The notes below the pieces were generated by a model. The model ran no database searches. It saw only the letters and a list, made by a program, of their open reading frames with translations, and had not been told where the DNA came from. Positions 62,009 to 64,000 of a stretch of DNA of 64,000 bases are shown here, piece after piece (within the stretch, counting starts at the first letter, position 1; the number at the start of each line of letters is the position of its first letter). The DNA comes from Acidulodesulfobacterium sp021802425 (GTDB lineage: Bacteria; SZUA-79; Acidulodesulfobacterales; Acidulodesulfobacteraceae), in assembly GCA_021802425.1 (NCBI GenBank), contig JAJZXJ010000003.1, forward strand, positions 37,743-101,742, in the 5' to 3' direction. The translations under genes were made by a program, and so were the position numbers.

Positions 62009-63088
62009 TCAAAACTGGCTTAATACATCTAAGTTTCCCTGATAAAGAAATCTTAAATCATTGATGTTGTATTTCAACATTACAATCCTGTCGAATCCCA
62101 TTCCAAAGGCAAATCCCCGGTACTCGTTCGGGTCTATCCCTGCATACTTAAAGACATTGGGGTGAACCATGCCGCACGGAATAACCTCTATCCAGCCCGT
62201 ATGTTTACAAATGCCGCATCCCCTGCCTCCGCAAAATACGCATTCTATATCTAAATCAAGGCCCGGCTCTACAAATGGATAAAACGCGGGTCTAAATCTG
62301 GTTTTTTTTGCGCCTAAAAGATATTTAACGGTTTCTTCTAAAATACCTTTTAAATCGGTTAATCTAACATTTTTATCGACGAAAAGCCCTTCCATCTGAT
62401 TAAACATAAATAGATGCGTTGCATCGACAGCCTCGTACCTATAGCATCTGCCCGGCGCTATAACTCTAAACGGAGGAGATTTTTTTTCCATGGTTCTAAC
62501 CTGGACGCTTGATGTATGAGTACGGGGAACCAGCCCGTTCAAAAGATAAAAGGTGTCCCAAACATCCCTTGCCGGATGATTTGCGGGAATATTTAAGGCG
62601 TCGAAATTATAATATGTAGTTTCTATTTCCGGGCCTTCGACTATTTCAAAACCCATCGAGGAAAAAAAATTAACCGCTTCTTCAAGAACTGCCGTAATAG
62701 GATGTTTATGCAATTTTTCGATATAAGCGCCGGGAACGGTTAAATCTAATTTATGTTTTTTTTCAAGCAGCCCTATTTTACCGGCTTCTAACAATTCATT
62801 TTTTTTATTTTGATAAAATACTTCGATCTGCTTCTTGACTTCGTTAGCTTTAGACCCTATATTCTTTTTTTCTTCGGGGCTTAAAGAATAAATTAAATGA
62901 AGTATTTCGGTAAGTTTGCCTTTTTTGCCGCAAAAAAATTTAAATCGATTTTCCAACTCGGATAAATCTCTCGCAGCCTTTAATTCATCTAATGCGTTTT
63001 CTAAAATTTCGCCGATTTTACTTAAAAACGGGCTTTGCCGATTTGAATCTGCACCCTGCTTCGCACCGGCCCCAATTCCATTATTCAT
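62009..63088 (-). CDS. pheS: Phenylalanyl-tRNA synthetase alpha subunit
   Basis: The 359-residue catalytic subunit has an N-terminal coiled coil (about 20-105), class II motif 1 (VEGPEIETTYYNFDALNIP), the signature NHPARDVWDTFYL, motif 2 (FRVIAPGRCYRYEAVDATH), an EPGLDLDIECVFCGGRGC section and motif 3 (GFAFGMGFDRIVMLKY). Its stop converges on the helicase stop with one base between. pheT is not adjacent but 3.7 kb away. Confidence 0.96.
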   Translation of the reverse strand: MNNGIGAGAKQGADSNRQSPFLSKIGEILENALDELKAARDLSELENRFKFFCGKKGKLTEILHLIYSLSPEEKKNIGSKANEVKKQIEVFYQNKKNELLEAGKIGLLEKKHKLDLTVPGAYIEKLHKHPITAVLEEAVNFFSSMGFEIVEGPEIETTYYNFDALNIPANHPARDVWDTFYLLNGLVPRTHTSSVQVRTMEKKSPPFRVIAPGRCYRYEAVDATHLFMFNQMEGLFVDKNVRLTDLKGILEETVKYLLGAKKTRFRPAFYPFVEPGLDLDIECVFCGGRGCGICKHTGWIEVIPCGMVHPNVFKYAGIDPNEYRGFAFGMGFDRIVMLKYNINDLRFLYQGNLDVLSQF

Positions 63089-63250
63089 AATAGCAATATT
63101 ATTGTCCTAATTATTTTCCCAAGCAGCCGGCATTTAATTTAGTCATTCTTAATTCATGAAACAACTTTTTTTGGGAGGATGTTAAATTTAGGTTATAAAT
63201 TACCTTAATGTTCAAGTTATCATAAAATGTTAATATTGTAAATGCATATT

Positions 63251-63601
63251 TTAACAAGTCAGGTGGAACATTGCGACTATCCCTTTATCCGCATCTTTTA
63301 CGCTTATATCGTTAAAAAGCCTGACTGCTTCGGGGGTCTTTTCTACGAAAACTTGGAAATTATTCTTCTTCAAATAATCGATAGTCTCTTTAGGCACGGT
63401 CATGGCGCCGTAATAACCTGTTCCTATTATTATGACATCGGGCTTTTCTTTAATAACGTCTTTAACGTCTTCGATGCGGAGATAATGTCCTTCTTTGCGC
63501 CACCACGAAGAATCCACTTTATCCGGATAAATTATAATATCGGATTCATATGATTTTCCGTCTAAATCCAATTTTCCAAACGAATAGCGGTCTATTTTCA
63601 T
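63251..63601 (-). CDS. Mth938-like domain protein (DUF498, NDUFAF3-related)
   Basis: The 116-residue protein fits the Mth938/AMMECR-adjacent family: IDRYSFGKLDLDGKSYESDI, SSWWRKEGHYL, DVIIIGTGYYGAMTVPKETIDYLKKN and a final GIVAMFHLTC. Members are small soluble proteins; the eukaryotic relative NDUFAF3 assists complex I assembly, but the bacterial role is not established. It lies 52 bases downstream of a secreted-protein gene. Confidence 0.85.
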   Translation of the reverse strand: MKIDRYSFGKLDLDGKSYESDIIIYPDKVDSSWWRKEGHYLRIEDVKDVIKEKPDVIIIGTGYYGAMTVPKETIDYLKKNNFQVFVEKTPEAVRLFNDISVKDADKGIVAMFHLTC

Positions 63602-63652
63602 GGCAGCGTAAAATATGCTGTTTTTAATAAATTCGCTTGTCCCCGGCCTTTG

Positions 63653-64000
63653 TTAATTATTATTGTAATTAATCTTAACGACTGGTCCTGCGGGAACATT
63701 ATAAGGAGGCGGCCCTACAGGAATATAATATGAGGGTTTTTCGTAGTATGGATACGCATAATAACTGTTTCTTATATAATTGCTTATTTTTCCGCAAGGG
63801 ATAAATATCACGGACGAATAGGCTCCGTCCGGGAATATTTCAATAAAATATTTGGACGAAGCAGACGGAACGTTATAGTTATAAACGTATTGATAACCCA
63901 CTTGGGGAGATACGGCCGCTATGACTCTATTATTATAGGCATAAGCCTTTACGGAGAATAAATATAAGCCCATTCCAATAATGGATAAAAAAACAAGCAA
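63653..64000 (-). CDS. Secreted Tyr/Pro-rich hypothetical protein (5' end beyond window)
   Basis: At least 115 residues, continuing past base 64000. It begins in a hydrophobic stretch (LVFLSIIGMGLYLFSVKAYA) that looks like a signal peptide with cleavage after AYA; the charged n-region is not visible, so the true start probably lies just outside. The mature part is rich in Tyr, Pro, Asn and Ser (YYAYPYYEKPSYYIPVGPP) with one cysteine. I do not recognise a family. It may be exported to the periplasm or surface. Confidence 0.6.
   Translation of the reverse strand: MLVFLSIIGMGLYLFSVKAYAYNNRVIAAVSPQVGYQYVYNYNVPSASSKYFIEIFPDGAYSSVIFIPCGKISNYIRNSYYAYPYYEKPSYYIPVGPPPYNVPAGPVVKINYNNN

Noticed and set aside
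63089..63250. pheS attenuator or Phe-rich leader peptide
   Set aside because: No short ORF with repeated Phe codons and no terminator hairpin in the 162-base gap.
1..64000. CRISPR array, prophage, integron or insertion sequence
   Set aside because: No regularly spaced repeats, integrase, transposase or phage structural gene is present; the only repeats are short palindromes.

Overview
The window is a compact, AT-rich (low-GC) bacterial chromosome segment that is almost entirely core housekeeping genes. A complete lipid A/outer-membrane assembly block (lpxD, fabZ, lpxA, lpxI, lpxB, msbA, waaA, bamA, ompH, lolCD, lnt) shows a Gram-negative organism. The gene orders (lysS-lolC-lolD-bamA-ompH-lpxD-fabZ-lpxA-lpxI-lpxB-msbA-waaA and ilvD-ilvB-ilvN-ilvC-psd-pssA-leuA-leuCDB-asd) match what I remember from deltaproteobacteria/Desulfobacterota such as Geobacter. 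The low GC suggests a less-studied lineage of that group; this taxonomy is an inference from memory, not a search.

Layout. 1-3559 (minus): a truncated membrane sensor with a periplasmic CxxCH haem motif, then a histidine kinase and an NtrC-type regulator. 3701-16941 (plus): rplU-rpmA-obgE behind a clear sigma-70 promoter, proB-proA, nadD, rsfS (apparently a non-AUG start), a LapA/LapB-like TPR protein, gpmI, an RluD-type pseudouridine synthase, pgeF, coaE, a degenerate GGDEF protein and rho. 16967-39582 (minus): one long envelope run that begins with phoH-pgpH-ybeY-dgkA/PAP2-mazG-lnt-prfB-lysS and continues through lolC/lolD-bamA-ompH-lpxD-fabZ-lpxA-lpxI-lpxB-msbA-waaA. Two overlapping promoters precede phoH. 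prfB carries the programmed +1 frameshift.

39757-53549 (minus): branched-chain amino acid synthesis (ilvDBNC, leuA, leuCDB), phospholipid synthesis (psd, pssA), asd and murJ, with an internal promoter before leuC. 53614-58313 (minus): a DUF465 protein, tsaB, rseP, a pair of REP-like hairpins and pheT. 58347-62007: a DprA-like gene and a ComF-like phosphoribosyltransferase (minus) divergent from an odd UvrD-like helicase (plus), together sitting between pheS and pheT. 62009-64000 (minus): pheS, a Mth938-domain protein and a truncated secreted protein.

No rRNA, tRNA, CRISPR array, transposase, integrase or prophage gene was seen, and no gap exceeds 300 bases. The most unusual locus is the helicase/ComF-like/DprA-like trio between pheS and pheT. 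Other notable points are the non-AUG rsfS start, the two families of palindromic repeats, the LapA-LapB-like fusion, the BamA N-terminal extension and the haem-motif sensor.
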